Shown here: positions 45,478-57,206 of the stretch, piece after piece
Position numbering within the stretch: the first letter of the stretch is position 1
How the letters are laid out: every line of letters starts with the position of its first letter
Source of the DNA: Xanthomonas rydalmerensis
Lineage (GTDB): Bacteria; Pseudomonadota; Gammaproteobacteria; Xanthomonadales; Xanthomonadaceae
Assembly (NCBI RefSeq): GCF_033170385.1
Contig: NZ_CP126170.1
Coordinates: 281,501-345,500, forward strand
Direction of reading: 5' to 3'
Length of the DNA: 64,000 nucleotides
Program-made: the position numbers and the translations under genes
The notes under the pieces: model-generated
Told to the model about the DNA's origin: nothing
The model's input: the letters and a program-made list of their open reading frames with translations, nothing else
The model's database searches: none

Positions 45478-47340
45478 ATGAATGCCGCTGAGTCCGTTGC
45501 CACCGCCGTGCGCTACCGTCCTGTCGGACTGAGCCACGCCGATACCGAGGTCCACCGCGATGCCGACGGTGTGCTGCGCCTGCGCGCGCGCGAACCGCTG
45601 GCGCCGCTGCCCAGGCACCTGCTGCAGCGCCTGCAGCATTGGGCGCTGCACACCCCCGATGCGACCTTCGTGGCGCAGCGCGACGAAGACGGGCAGTGGC
45701 GGCGCCTGAGCTACGCGCAGATGCTCGAGCGCACCCGCCGCATCGCCGCCCATCTGCTGGACATGGGGCTGTCGGCGCATCGGCCGCTGGCGATCCTGTC
45801 CGGCAACGACCTGGAGCACCTGCAACTGGCATTCGCGGCGATGTACGCCGGCATCCCGTACTGCCCGGTGTCGCCGGGTTATGCGCTGTTGTCGCGCGAT
45901 TACGCCAAGTTGCGGCACGTGGCCGAGGTGCTGCGCCCGGGCCTGCTGTTCGCCAGCGACGGCGAGGCGTTCGCCACCGCCATCGCCGCGGTGTTTCCCA
46001 CGGATGTGCCGGCCGTGTGCGTGCGCGGTGCGGTGCGCGACCGCGCCAGTCTGCGCTTCGACGACCTGCTGGCGCCGCGTGCGCTGGATGCCGCCGATGC
46101 GGCCTTCGCCGCCTGCGGCCCGGACAGCATCGCCAAGTTCCTGTTCACCTCCGGCTCCACCCTGCTGCCCAAGGCGGTGATCACCACCCAGCGCATGCTG
46201 TGCGCCAACCAGCAGATGCTGTTGCAGACCTTCCCGGTGCTCGGCGAGACGCCGGTGCTGGTCGACTGGTTGCCGTGGAACCACACCTTCGGCGGCAGCC
46301 ACAACATCGGCATCGCCCTGTACAACGGCGGCAGCTTCTACCTCGACGACGGCAAGCCGACCCCGGCGCTGTTCGAGCAGACCCTGCGCAATCTGCGCGA
46401 GATCGCGCCCACCGTATACCTGAGTGTGCCGCGCGGTTGGGAGCAGCTGGCGCAGGCGCTGGAACAGGACGCGGCGCTGCGCGAGACCTTCCTGTCGCGC
46501 ATGCGCATGTTCTTCTTCGCCGCCGCGGCGCTGTCGCAGGAAGTCTGGGATCGCCTGGAACGCATCGCCGAGGCGCACTGCGGCGAGCGCATCCGCATGC
46601 TCGCCGGCCTGGGCATGACCGAGTGCGCGCCGTCGTGCACCTTCACCCACGGCACCAGCAACACGCCCGGCGACGTCGGCGTGCCGGCGCCGGGCTGCGA
46701 GGTCAAGCTGGTGCCGGTCGGCGACAAGCTGGAAGCGCGCTTCCGCGGGCCGCACGTGATGCCGGGCTACTGGAACGCGCCGCAGCAGACTGCCGAGGCC
46801 TTCGACGAAGAAGGGTTCTATCGCTCCGGCGACGCGCTCAAGCCGATCGATCCGCAGTACCCCGAGCGCGGCCTGCTGTTCGACGGACGCCTGGCCGAGG
46901 ACTTCAAGCTGTCCTCCGGCGTGTTCGTCAGCGTCGGCCCGCTGCGCACGCGGGTGCTGATGGAAGGCGCCGCCTACGTGCAGGACGTGGTGGTCACCGG
47001 CGCCGACCGCGACGCCATCGGCCTGCTGCTGTTCCCGCGGCTGGATGCGTTGCAGGCGCTGTCGGGGCTGCCCGCGCAGGCCGACGCGGCGCAGGTGCTG
47101 CACGCGCCGCCGGTGCGCGCCTGGCTGCAGCGGCTGCTGGACACGCTCAACCGCAGCGCCACCGGCAGCGCCAGCCATGTCGCGCGTGCGGCGTGGCTGG
47201 AGCAGCCGCCGAATCTGGAAGCGGGCGAAATCACCGACAAAGGTTCGATCAACCAGCGCAACGTGCTGCGCGCACGCGCAGCGTTGGTCGAACAGCTCTA
47301 CGCCGGGACCGCGCCGGGCGCTGTCGCGGCGCCGTCATGA
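45478..47340 (+). CDS. fcs: feruloyl-CoA synthetase
   Basis: Activates ferulate, coumarate and similar acids to CoA thioesters, feeding the hydratase/lyase. A 620-aa AMP-forming enzyme with the motif FTSGSTLLPKAVITT (about residues 220-234), the adenylation block GLGMTECAPSCTF, and YRSGDALKP; the C-terminal catalytic Lys region (EITDKGSINQRNVLR) is as in feruloyl-CoA synthetases. ATG 45469, three codons upstream, is an alternative start. Follows the hydratase after 80 bp. Confidence 0.9.
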   Translation: MNAAESVATAVRYRPVGLSHADTEVHRDADGVLRLRAREPLAPLPRHLLQRLQHWALHTPDATFVAQRDEDGQWRRLSYAQMLERTRRIAAHLLDMGLSAHRPLAILSGNDLEHLQLAFAAMYAGIPYCPVSPGYALLSRDYAKLRHVAEVLRPGLLFASDGEAFATAIAAVFPTDVPAVCVRGAVRDRASLRFDDLLAPRALDAADAAFAACGPDSIAKFLFTSGSTLLPKAVITTQRMLCANQQMLLQTFPVLGETPVLVDWLPWNHTFGGSHNIGIALYNGGSFYLDDGKPTPALFEQTLRNLREIAPTVYLSVPRGWEQLAQALEQDAALRETFLSRMRMFFFAAAALSQEVWDRLERIAEAHCGERIRMLAGLGMTECAPSCTFTHGTSNTPGDVGVPAPGCEVKLVPVGDKLEARFRGPHVMPGYWNAPQQTAEAFDEEGFYRSGDALKPIDPQYPERGLLFDGRLAEDFKLSSGVFVSVGPLRTRVLMEGAAYVQDVVVTGADRDAIGLLLFPRLDALQALSGLPAQADAAQVLHAPPVRAWLQRLLDTLNRSATGSASHVARAAWLEQPPNLEAGEITDKGSINQRNVLRARAALVEQLYAGTAPGAVAAPS

Positions 47341-47419
47341 CCGGGCCACCCCGGCGCGGCACCGCATAGGCGGATCGCGCTTCTTCGCACCACTGGCTTC
47401 GAGACTTGGGAGGGAATCG

Positions 47420-48826
47420 ATGACTGTGCCTCTTGCGCGCACCCGGCGTGCGCCCCGTAGCGTGTGCCTGGCAATTCTGTGCAGCGTCGGCTGCGGCCAG
47501 GCCAATGCCGAACCCGACGGCCCGCAGGGCAAGCTGCTGGCCGATCAGGAAGACTATTCGGCGCTGGCGGCGCGTCCGCGCCAGGGCTGGGAGAAGTGGA
47601 AGTACATCCCGCTCGGCGATGGCTGGCTCAGCCTCGGCGGCGAGAGCCGCACGCTGTATGACTACCGCGAGCACGCCGGCTTTGGCCGCTTCGCCACCGA
47701 TCCGCACGGCTACGCGCAGCAGCGCCTGCGGCTGTGGGCGGACTACCGGCCCTCGGCGTATGTGCGCCTGTTCGGCGAGCTCGCCGACAGCCGGGTCGCC
47801 GGCCTGCAGACGCGGCCGGTGCAGGCCACCGACCGCAACCCGCTGGATCTGGCGCAGGGCTTCGTCGAGCTGTCCGACGGGCAGGCGCAACCGGCCTGGC
47901 GCCTGCGCGCCGGCCGCCAGCAGATCGCCTATGCCTGGCAGCGCCTGCTCGACCCGCGCGATCCGGCCAATTCGCGCATGCCGTTCGATGCGGTGCGCCT
48001 GCTGACCCGACAGCCGCGCTGGAGTGGCGGCCTGCTGTGGGGGCGCCCGGTGCTGACCCGCACCGGCAGTTTCGACGACCGCAGCAACCGCGACCAGCGC
48101 CTGTGGGGCGCGCACGCCGAAGTGCCGCTGTCGCCCGGCCAGCCGAAGGCGGCATTGCTGGAGACGCTGTACCTGGACACCGTGCAGGACGGGCGCCGCT
48201 ATGGCGGCGTGGTCGGCGAGGAGCATCGGCACACCTTGTCCACGCGCCTGAGCGGCGCCGTGCAGGGCTGGGACTACGACCTGGAACTGATCGGCCAGCG
48301 TGGCCATTTCGCCGGCCAGCGCGTGCGCGCCTGGCAAGGCACGCTGTTCGGCGGCTACACCTTCGCCGCGACGGCATGGACGCCGCGCCTGGGCTGGCGC
48401 ATGGAGGCGTCCTCCGGCGACCGCGATCCGCGCGATGGCGAACTCAATACCTTCAACGGCCTGTACGCGCGCGCCTCGGTGTTCGACGGCAGCATGATCA
48501 GCAGCAACGTGCGTTCGTTCGGCCCGGAACTGGTGCTGCGCCCCAGCGAACGGCTGTGGATCGACATGTACGTGCTGAAGCTGCAACGGCAGAGCCTGCA
48601 CGACGGCGTGTACGCGGCCGGCTGGCGGGTGCTGCAGCCGGGCGACGCCAACGCCGAACGCGACATCGGCACGCGCTCGGTGCTGTGGGTGAAGTACCGC
48701 TTCAACGCCTTCGCCAGCCTGGACGTGTACGCCCACTACACCCAGGCCGGGCCGTTCCTGCGCGAGGGACCGGTGCGCGGCCGCGACTATTTCTACATCG
48801 CCCCCTTCCTGACCCTGCGCTTCTGA
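47420..48826 (+). CDS. outer-membrane beta-barrel of the alginate-export (AlgE-like) family
   Basis: A 468-aa exported protein: signal-like N-terminus (SVCLAILCSVGCGQANAE), then repeated amphipathic strands rich in Arg, Tyr and Trp (WRLRAGRQQIAYAWQRL, ERLWIDMYVLKLQRQSL) and a terminal Phe (FLTLRF), the outer-membrane signature. AlgE-family barrels in aromatic operons probably admit the aromatic acid through the outer membrane. It lies between the synthetase and the MFS transporter, consistent with that job. Confidence 0.8.
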   Translation: MTVPLARTRRAPRSVCLAILCSVGCGQANAEPDGPQGKLLADQEDYSALAARPRQGWEKWKYIPLGDGWLSLGGESRTLYDYREHAGFGRFATDPHGYAQQRLRLWADYRPSAYVRLFGELADSRVAGLQTRPVQATDRNPLDLAQGFVELSDGQAQPAWRLRAGRQQIAYAWQRLLDPRDPANSRMPFDAVRLLTRQPRWSGGLLWGRPVLTRTGSFDDRSNRDQRLWGAHAEVPLSPGQPKAALLETLYLDTVQDGRRYGGVVGEEHRHTLSTRLSGAVQGWDYDLELIGQRGHFAGQRVRAWQGTLFGGYTFAATAWTPRLGWRMEASSGDRDPRDGELNTFNGLYARASVFDGSMISSNVRSFGPELVLRPSERLWIDMYVLKLQRQSLHDGVYAAGWRVLQPGDANAERDIGTRSVLWVKYRFNAFASLDVYAHYTQAGPFLREGPVRGRDYFYIAPFLTLRF

Positions 48827-48840
48827 GCCGGAGCCTTTCC

Positions 48841-50163
48841 ATGCGCGATCCGCTGCCATCGTCTGCGCCGTACCGCCCGCTGTATGCGTGGTACGTCACC
48901 CTCGTGCTGTTGCTGGCCTACACGCTGTCCTTCGTCGACCGGCAGATCCTGGGTCTGCTGGTGCAGCCGATCAAGCGCGACCTGCAGTTGTCCGACTCGG
49001 CCTTCAGCCTGGTCCACGGCTTCGCCTTCGCGGTGTTCTACACACTGATCGGGGTGATGCTGGGTCGCGTCGCCGACCGCCGCAACCGCCGCAACCTGAT
49101 CGTGCTCGGCGTGGTGGTATGGATCGCGGCGACCGCCGCCGGTGCCTACGTCACCAGCTTCTTCACCCTGTTCCTGGCGCGGGTGTTCGTCGGTGTCGGC
49201 GAGGCCTCGCTGTCGCCGGCGGCGTACTCGATGCTGGCCGACTATTTCCCGCCGGAAAAGCGTGCGCGGGCGATGAGCGTGTACACCTCCGGCGTCTACA
49301 TCGGCTCGGCGGCCGCGTTCATCGTCGGCGGCCTGGTGATCGCGGCCACCAGCAAGGAGAGCATGGTGGTGCTGCCGCTGCTGGGCAGCTTCAGGCCCTG
49401 GCAGGCGGCCTTCATTCTGGTCGCGCTGCCCGGGCTGGCGGTGATCGCGCTGATGGCCACGGTGCGCGAGCCGGCGCGGCGCGAACAGGCCGCGGCGGTG
49501 CCCAGCGTGCGCCCGGACCTGAGCCACCTGCGCGACAACGCGCGGGTGTACGTGGCGCTGTTCCTGGCCAACGGCGTGATCGCGATGATCACCTTCGGCA
49601 TCACTGCGTGGCTGCCGGCCACCTTCATCCGCCGCTGGCAGTGGACGCCCGGCGAGATCGGCCCGGCCTACGGCATCATCATCCTCACCTTCGGCATCGC
49701 CGGCATGTTGTTCAGCGGCTTCCTCGCCGACCGCCTGGCCGCGCGCGGCAACCGCGATGCGGCGCTGAAGATCTCGCTGGTCGGGGCCGTGCTGCTGGTG
49801 ATCAGCAGCGCACTGTTCGCGGTCGCGCCGGGACCGTGGCCGGCACTGGCGGCGATCGCGCTGACCACCTTCGTGCTGGGCATGCCGGTGGCGCTGGCGC
49901 CGGCGATCCTGCAGGCGGTCACCCCGAACCGGCTGCGCGGCCAGGTCACCTCGATCTACCTGCTGCTGGTCAACCTGATCGGGCTGGGCCTGGGTCCTTT
50001 CCTGGTGGCGCTGGGCACCGACCACGTGCTCGCCGACGAGCGTCAGGTCGGCCTGTCGCTGGGCGTGGTGTGCATGGGCGCGGCGCTGCTCGGCGCGCTG
50101 TGCCTGTGGACGGCGGCCGCGCCGTACCGGGCGCTGCTGCGGCGCGTGGACGCGGCGTTGTGA
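48841..50163 (+). CDS. MFS transporter, probably for aromatic acids
   Basis: A 440-aa major facilitator with 12 predicted helices. MFS signatures include GVMLGRVADRRNRRNLIVLGV between helices 2 and 3, and GEASLSPAAYSMLADYFP. The spinster/ACS-like group often carries organic acids. It sits 14 bases after the outer-membrane barrel gene, so uptake of hydroxycinnamates across the inner membrane is the likely job. Confidence 0.8.
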   Translation: MRDPLPSSAPYRPLYAWYVTLVLLLAYTLSFVDRQILGLLVQPIKRDLQLSDSAFSLVHGFAFAVFYTLIGVMLGRVADRRNRRNLIVLGVVVWIAATAAGAYVTSFFTLFLARVFVGVGEASLSPAAYSMLADYFPPEKRARAMSVYTSGVYIGSAAAFIVGGLVIAATSKESMVVLPLLGSFRPWQAAFILVALPGLAVIALMATVREPARREQAAAVPSVRPDLSHLRDNARVYVALFLANGVIAMITFGITAWLPATFIRRWQWTPGEIGPAYGIIILTFGIAGMLFSGFLADRLAARGNRDAALKISLVGAVLLVISSALFAVAPGPWPALAAIALTTFVLGMPVALAPAILQAVTPNRLRGQVTSIYLLLVNLIGLGLGPFLVALGTDHVLADERQVGLSLGVVCMGAALLGALCLWTAAAPYRALLRRVDAAL

Positions 50164-50277
50164 CCATGCGCGGCCATGCCCCTACAATGCAGCTGCGACG
50201 GTGTTGCCGGCCGGCGCCGATGGATGCGTGCGCATCCGCCGTGACCTGGTCGCAGGATGCCCCATGCAGGAAGCGCA

Positions 50278-50775
50278 GTGAGTTCGAAACCGAGTCCCGA
50301 GATGTCCAGCAGCGCGTTGCCCGCCGATCCGCATGTGGACAGCGTGGACCAGCGGCGCCTGACCAGCCTGATCGGCTACCGCATCACCCGGACAGAACTG
50401 CAGGTGCGGCGCCTGTTCCAGGATTGCGTGCGTGCCTTCGAACTGAAGCCGGTGGAGTATTCGCTGCTGGTGTTGGTGGACGCCAACCCCGGCATCAACC
50501 AGCGCCAACTGGGCGAAGTGCTGAGCGTGTCGCCGCCGAACCTGGCGATCGTGGTCGCGCGCCTGGTCAAGCGCAAACTGCTGCGCCAGGTGCGCGGGCG
50601 CCAGGACCGGCGCATGCAGCACCTGCATCTGACCGCTCCCGGCATTGCGCTGCTGGCGCAGGCCGAAGCCGAAGTGGTGCGCATGGAGCAGCAGCTCGGC
50701 ACCGCGCTCGGTGCGACCTCGGCGCGCGCGCTGCTGCAGGCGCTGGACCGGCTGGACGCGCTCGAGCGTCTGTAG
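50278..50775 (+). CDS. MarR family regulator of hydroxycinnamate catabolism
   Basis: A 165-aa winged-helix repressor. The HTH region (INQRQLGEVLSVSPPNLAIVVARLVKRKLLRQVRGRQDRRMQHL) is typical of MarR. GTG 50278 has AGGAA five bases upstream and was preferred over ATG 50257. By analogy with HcaR/FerR-type repressors it likely binds a hydroxycinnamoyl-CoA and releases the operator at 44497; the effector is inferred, not seen. Confidence 0.8.
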   Translation: MSSKPSPEMSSSALPADPHVDSVDQRRLTSLIGYRITRTELQVRRLFQDCVRAFELKPVEYSLLVLVDANPGINQRQLGEVLSVSPPNLAIVVARLVKRKLLRQVRGRQDRRMQHLHLTAPGIALLAQAEAEVVRMEQQLGTALGATSARALLQALDRLDALERL

Positions 50776-50965
50776 CGGTCCCCGGCGGCGCGGCTGGTTC
50801 CCGCCGACCGCCCCGCTTTTTCACTGATTCGCGACCCGTCGCCAGCGTCCCGCTGACGGCGCGCGTCGCCGCGTGGCCGCGCCCTGCGCGCGGCGGCGCC
50901 CATTCGCGTTCCTGTCTCTGTCCCCCCGCACCCCGCCGTTCCCCTTTCGCTTGGAGTGCCTGCCC

Positions 50966-51979
50966 GTGAAGCGTGTTCGCCACCGTGTCCCCTCGCCGTC
51001 GCGTGCCCGTGCGCGCCTGTCCCTGCTCGCCGTGCTGGCCATCGCCTGGGTCGCCCCGGCGGCCGCGCAATCGGTGCCGCAGAGCGCCACCTTGCCGACC
51101 GGCATCAATACCGGCGGCACCAGCTTCTTCGATGGTTTCAGCAAACCCAATCCGGGCTGGACGGCGATCCAGTACCTGCGCCGCTACGACTTCGATGCGA
51201 TCAAGGACGCGCACGGCGACGACGTGCCGGTGTTCCGCGATCCGCACATCGGCTCCTCGGTGTGGGTGACCCAGGTGGCCTACCTCAGCGACTACAAGCT
51301 GTTCGGTGGTTCCCTCGGCATCACCGCGCTGGCTGCGCTCGTCGATCTGGACACCTCGTTCGCGTACGACAGCCCGGTGGCGCTGCGCGACAACGGCGCC
51401 GGCCTGGGCGACCTGACCATCGGCCCCTACCTGCAGATGGCGCCGGTGATCCGCGATGGCCGCCCGGTGTTCTCGCAGCGCTTCGAACTGGATGTGCTGG
51501 CGCCGATCGGCAAGTTCGACCGCAACCGCGACGTGAACCAGGGCTCAGGCTACTGGTCGGTGCTGCCGAGCTGGGCCTTCAGCATCCTGCCCACGCCGCG
51601 CTGGGAGATCAGCGGACGGCTCAACTACCTCTACAACTTCCGCGCCGACAAGGCCTCCAACGTGCCGCAGGGCGACGGCTTCGTGTTCCGCAACGGCCAG
51701 GCCGGCGACGCGGCGTGGCTCAACTTCGCCAGCTCGCTGGAAGTGGTCAAGGACCTGCACCTGGGCATCAACGGCTACTACCTCAAGCAGCTGCGCGACA
51801 ACCGCACCAACGGCCAGCGCGTCGCCGACAGCAAGCAGACCCAGTTCTATCTCGGCCCGGGCCTGTCGTGGCGGATCGACCAGAAGAACATCTTCAACGC
51901 CAACTTCTACATGCCGGTGGAGGTCAAGAACGCGCCTTCCGGCCACAACGTCAACCTGCAATACATCCACGTCTTCTGA
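50966..51979 (+). CDS. SphA/Phenol_MetA_deg-type outer-membrane transporter
   Basis: A 337-aa exported protein starting at GTG 50966 (TTGGAG upstream). It has a signal peptide (ARLSLLAVLAIAWVAPAAAQS) and a barrel domain with ITALAALVDLDTSF, SSLEVVKDLHLGINGYYLKQL and a C-terminal QYIHVF. The family (often annotated SphA or phenol degradation MetA-like) occurs in aromatic operons and probably passes hydrophobic aromatics through the outer membrane. Confidence 0.8.
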   Translation: MKRVRHRVPSPSRARARLSLLAVLAIAWVAPAAAQSVPQSATLPTGINTGGTSFFDGFSKPNPGWTAIQYLRRYDFDAIKDAHGDDVPVFRDPHIGSSVWVTQVAYLSDYKLFGGSLGITALAALVDLDTSFAYDSPVALRDNGAGLGDLTIGPYLQMAPVIRDGRPVFSQRFELDVLAPIGKFDRNRDVNQGSGYWSVLPSWAFSILPTPRWEISGRLNYLYNFRADKASNVPQGDGFVFRNGQAGDAAWLNFASSLEVVKDLHLGINGYYLKQLRDNRTNGQRVADSKQTQFYLGPGLSWRIDQKNIFNANFYMPVEVKNAPSGHNVNLQYIHVF

Positions 51980-52009
51980 CGACCAACCCCGAAACGGACA
52001 CGCGCTGCC

Positions 52010-52777
52010 ATGAACCTGCACAACAAGACCCTCCTCGTCACCGGCGTGGCCTCCGGCATCGGCGCCGAGGTCGCGCGCCTGGCGCGCTTCCACGGTGCCA
52101 CCGTGATCGGCATCGACCGCCAGCCGGTCAACATGACCCTGCACGGCTTCCACCAGGCCGATCTCGGCGACCCGGCCTCGATCGACGCGCTGGTGGCGCA
52201 GTTGCCCGAGCGCATCGACGCGCTGGCCAACATCGCCGGCGTGCCCGGCACCGCACCGGTGGACGTGGTGGCGAAGGTCAACTACCTGGGCCTGCGCCAC
52301 CTCAGCCAGGCGCTGCTGCCGCGCATCGCGCCCGGCGGCAGCATCATCAACATCGCCTCCATCCTCGGCGCCGAGTGGCCGCAGCGGCTGGACCTGCACA
52401 AGCAACTGGCCGCCGCCGACAGCTACGCCGCCGGCAGCGACTGGCTGGCGGCGCATCCGGTGCCGCAGGCGACCTGCTACCAGTACTTCAAGGAAGCGCT
52501 GATCGTGTGGACGCTGCTGCGCTCGCGCGACTGGTTCGCCGACCATTCGGTGCGCGTCAACAGCGTCGCGCCCGGTCCGGTGTTCACGCCGATCCTGGGC
52601 GATTTCGTCACCATGCTCGGGCCAGAGCGGGTCCAGGCCGACGCCGGCAAGATGAAGCGCCCGGCCTATGCCGACGAGGTCGCCGAGGCGGTGGTGTTTC
52701 TGGCCTCCGATGCGGCGCGCTGGATCAACGGCGTCAACCTGCCGGTGGACGGCGGCCTGGCCGCCACCGCCCTCTGA
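52010..52777 (+). CDS. calA: coniferyl-alcohol dehydrogenase (SDR)
   Basis: Oxidises coniferyl alcohol to coniferaldehyde; 255 aa, the same length as the Pseudomonas enzyme. NAD-binding motif TGVASGIGAE, NIAGVPGTAPVDVVAKVNYLGLRH, ASILGAEWPQRL and the catalytic Tyr-x3-Lys in CYQYFKEALIVWT all fit that enzyme closely as I recall it, along with APGPVFTPIL and the ending WINGVNLPVDGG. In the operon between the outer-membrane protein and the aldehyde dehydrogenase. Confidence 0.85.
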   Translation: MNLHNKTLLVTGVASGIGAEVARLARFHGATVIGIDRQPVNMTLHGFHQADLGDPASIDALVAQLPERIDALANIAGVPGTAPVDVVAKVNYLGLRHLSQALLPRIAPGGSIINIASILGAEWPQRLDLHKQLAAADSYAAGSDWLAAHPVPQATCYQYFKEALIVWTLLRSRDWFADHSVRVNSVAPGPVFTPILGDFVTMLGPERVQADAGKMKRPAYADEVAEAVVFLASDAARWINGVNLPVDGGLAATAL

Positions 52778-52814
52778 ACGACTTCTTCTTCCTCTTTCCA
52801 CGAGAGCACACAGC

Positions 52815-54284
52815 ATGCACAGCACCGAACCCCTGGCCGCCGCCTCCACCTGGAGCGAGCGCATCTTCAACGGCGAGTGGGTCGCCGCCCAGGGCGGCGT
52901 CCTCGAGGTGATCGAACCGGGCAGCGGCAAGCCGCTGCACCGCGTCGGCCAGGCCAATGCCGCCGACGTGACCGCGGCGGTGGCGCAGGCACGCGAGGCG
53001 CAACGCGCCTGGGCGGCCACGCCGCCGCGCGAGCGCGCGGCCGTGTTCCATCGCGCCGCGCAGGTATTGCAGCAGCATGCGGCGGCGGCCGCGGCGCTGA
53101 TCGCCCGCGAGACCGGCGGCATCCTGCCCAAGGGCGAGCACGAGGTACGCGAGGCCATCGTGCTGCTGCAGCAGGCCGCGGCGATGCCGCTGCAGGCGCA
53201 GGGCCAGGTGCTGCCGAGCGCGCCGGGCCGGCTGAGCCTGGCGCGGCGCCTGCCGCTGGGCGTGGTCGGGGTGATCTCGCCGTTCAATTTCCCGCTGGTG
53301 CTGTCGCTGCGCTCGGTGGCGCCGGCGCTGGCGGTGGGCAATGCGGTGGTGCTCAAGCCCGATCCGCGCACGCCGTATGCCGGCGGCTTCGTCATTGCCG
53401 AAGTGCTGCAGCAAGCGGGCCTGCCGAAGGGGCTGCTGCATGTGCTGCCGGGCGGCGCCGACGCCGGCCAGGCGCTGGTCGAGGCACCAGGCGTGCCGAT
53501 GATCGCGTTCACCGGTTCCACCGCCGCCGGCCGCCGCATCGGCGAGCTGGCCGGCAAGCACCTGAAGAAGACCGCGCTGGAACTGGGCGGCAAGAATTCG
53601 CTGATCGTGCTCGACGATGCCGACCTGGACAAGGCGGTGTCGGCGATCGCGTTCGGCGCGTACTTCCACCAGGGCCAGATCTGCATGGCCACCGGCCGCG
53701 TGCTGGTCCAGCGCAGCATCGCCGCGGAACTGACCCGCCGCCTGGCCGAGAAGGCGCGGCACCTGCCGGTCGGCGACCCGGCTACCGCGCACGTGGCGCT
53801 CGGCCCGATCATCGACCAGCGCCAGCTGCAGCACGTCAAGGAGGTGGTCGATGCCTCGGTGGCGGCGGGCGCGGTGATCGAGGCCGGGGGTACCCACGAC
53901 GGCCTGTTCTATGCCGCCACGGTGCTGTCGAACGTGCAGCCGGGCATGCCGGCGTTCGAGGAGGAAGTGTTCGGCCCGGTCGCCAATGTCATTGCCTTCG
54001 ACAGCGACGACGAGGCGGTGGCACTGGCCAACCAGACCGAATACGGCCTGTCGGCCGGCATCCTCTCGGCGTCGGTCGGCCGCGCGATGGCGCTGGGCGA
54101 GCGCCTGCATACCGGTCTGCTGCACATCAACGACCAGACCGTGGCCGATGAGGTGACCAACCCGTTCGGCGGCACCGGCGCCTCCGGCAACGGCACCAGC
54201 ATGGGCGGCCCGGCCGACTGGGGCCAGTACACGCACTGGCAGTGGGTGACGATCCAGGACAGTGCGCCGCAGTATCCGTTCTGA
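52815..54284 (+). CDS. vdh: aromatic (vanillin/benzaldehyde/coniferyl) aldehyde dehydrogenase
   Basis: NAD(P)-dependent oxidation of vanillin, 4-hydroxybenzaldehyde or coniferaldehyde to acids. 489 aa with the ALDH blocks: VVGVISPFNFPLVLSLRSVAPAL, FTGSTAAGRRIGE, catalytic Glu in TALELGGKNS and catalytic Cys in FHQGQICMATGR, and EVFGPVANV. The closest pattern is the benzaldehyde/vanillin dehydrogenase group. Last gene of the ferulate unit, 37 bases after calA. Exact substrate preference not readable. Confidence 0.85.
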   Translation: MHSTEPLAAASTWSERIFNGEWVAAQGGVLEVIEPGSGKPLHRVGQANAADVTAAVAQAREAQRAWAATPPRERAAVFHRAAQVLQQHAAAAAALIARETGGILPKGEHEVREAIVLLQQAAAMPLQAQGQVLPSAPGRLSLARRLPLGVVGVISPFNFPLVLSLRSVAPALAVGNAVVLKPDPRTPYAGGFVIAEVLQQAGLPKGLLHVLPGGADAGQALVEAPGVPMIAFTGSTAAGRRIGELAGKHLKKTALELGGKNSLIVLDDADLDKAVSAIAFGAYFHQGQICMATGRVLVQRSIAAELTRRLAEKARHLPVGDPATAHVALGPIIDQRQLQHVKEVVDASVAAGAVIEAGGTHDGLFYAATVLSNVQPGMPAFEEEVFGPVANVIAFDSDDEAVALANQTEYGLSAGILSASVGRAMALGERLHTGLLHINDQTVADEVTNPFGGTGASGNGTSMGGPADWGQYTHWQWVTIQDSAPQYPF

Positions 54285-54422
54285 GTGTTGATTCGCCGGG
54301 CGTCGCATCGGCGCCCGGTGATGCGGTGGCACGTAGTGAGTGCAGGGAGCGGCGTTTGCTCCGTTGTGTGCAGGTCGAGGCGTACGCGGCCTGCGCGGTC
54401 GGTGTGGCACCGGCACTGCAGT

Positions 54423-54445
54423 GTGGGAGGGACTTCAGTCCCGAC
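54423..54445. repeat. second-class palindromic repeat
   Basis: Identical to the unit at 15677-15699 (GTGGGAGGGACTTCAGTCCC plus GAC). Confidence 0.8.
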
Positions 54446-54479
54446 GCCTCGGCGGCGATTCACCATTGCCGCTGCGTTC

Positions 54480-54502
54480 GTCGCGGCTGAAGCCGCTCCT
54501 AC
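54480..54502. repeat. REP-type palindrome, left unit
   Basis: A GTCGCGGCTGAAGCCGCTCC-type unit, paired with the opposite unit at 54537-54559, 34 nt away. Confidence 0.85.
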
Positions 54503-54536
54503 ACCGGACGACGCTGAAATATCCTTGTAAATCCTT

Positions 54537-54559
54537 GTAGGAGCGGCTTCAGCCGCGAC
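54537..54559. repeat. REP-type palindrome, right unit
   Basis: A GTAGGAGCGGCTTCAGCCGC-type unit, inverted relative to 54480-54502; ends 27 bases before the pobR stop. Confidence 0.85.
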
Positions 54560-54586
54560 CGGGCCGTCCCGACGACCCCCACGCGC

Positions 54587-56758
<2,172 letters not shown>

Positions 56759-57206
56759 GAGCGGGGATTGGGGAGTCGGGATTGGGGATTCGTCGAGCCG
56801 CGTCCCAGTCAGTCTGCGCATGTCGATCGTGCCCGTCTTCGCTTTCTTCAAATCCCGAATCTCGAATACCCACTCTCGATAGAAACGTTGTCTATCACCG
56901 CGATCGATGACGGCGATCAAACGGGCGGATCGACGACGGCGTAGACCGCCAGCACGTTGCTGCGCCATGCACTGCATACGAACATTTGGGTGCGTACTAC
57001 CGCGCCATTTCTGATGTCGAGGTAACTGTGGCGGTTCTCCCAGACCAGGAAAAAAGCCGCTAAATCCGCGCGTTTTTCGTAATTTCCCGCGTCGCGCAGC
57101 CACTGCGCATTGCTACGCTGCAGTCGCGCCGGTGCCAACGTTGCCGCGCATCGCGGCAGCGCAGCGTCATTGCGCATTCCCCTGTTCCCCCATCGGAGAG
57201 TCTTCC
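56759..57206. other. intergenic region between pobA and the NTF2-like gene
   Basis: About 450 bases. Contains the 32-nt repeat and an AT-richer section around 56990-57090. A minus-strand open frame at 56917-57177 lacks support. The end carries GGAGAG before ATG 57207. Confidence 0.5.
56761..56792 (+). repeat. 32-nt dispersed repeat, copy 2
   Basis: Identical to 19337-19368 and likewise placed 3 bases after a stop codon (pobA). Confidence 0.85.

Larger units (their letters stand above)
54285..54586. other. intergenic repeat cluster between vdh and pobR
   Basis: About 300 bases with no gene but three short palindromic repeats of two classes: 54423-54445, 54480-54502 and 54537-54559 (listed separately). 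Confidence 0.6.

Noticed and set aside
56917..57177. 86-codon minus-strand open frame upstream of the NTF2-like gene
   Set aside because: No ribosome-binding site, no family resemblance, and it covers the promoter side of a well-supported exported gene.
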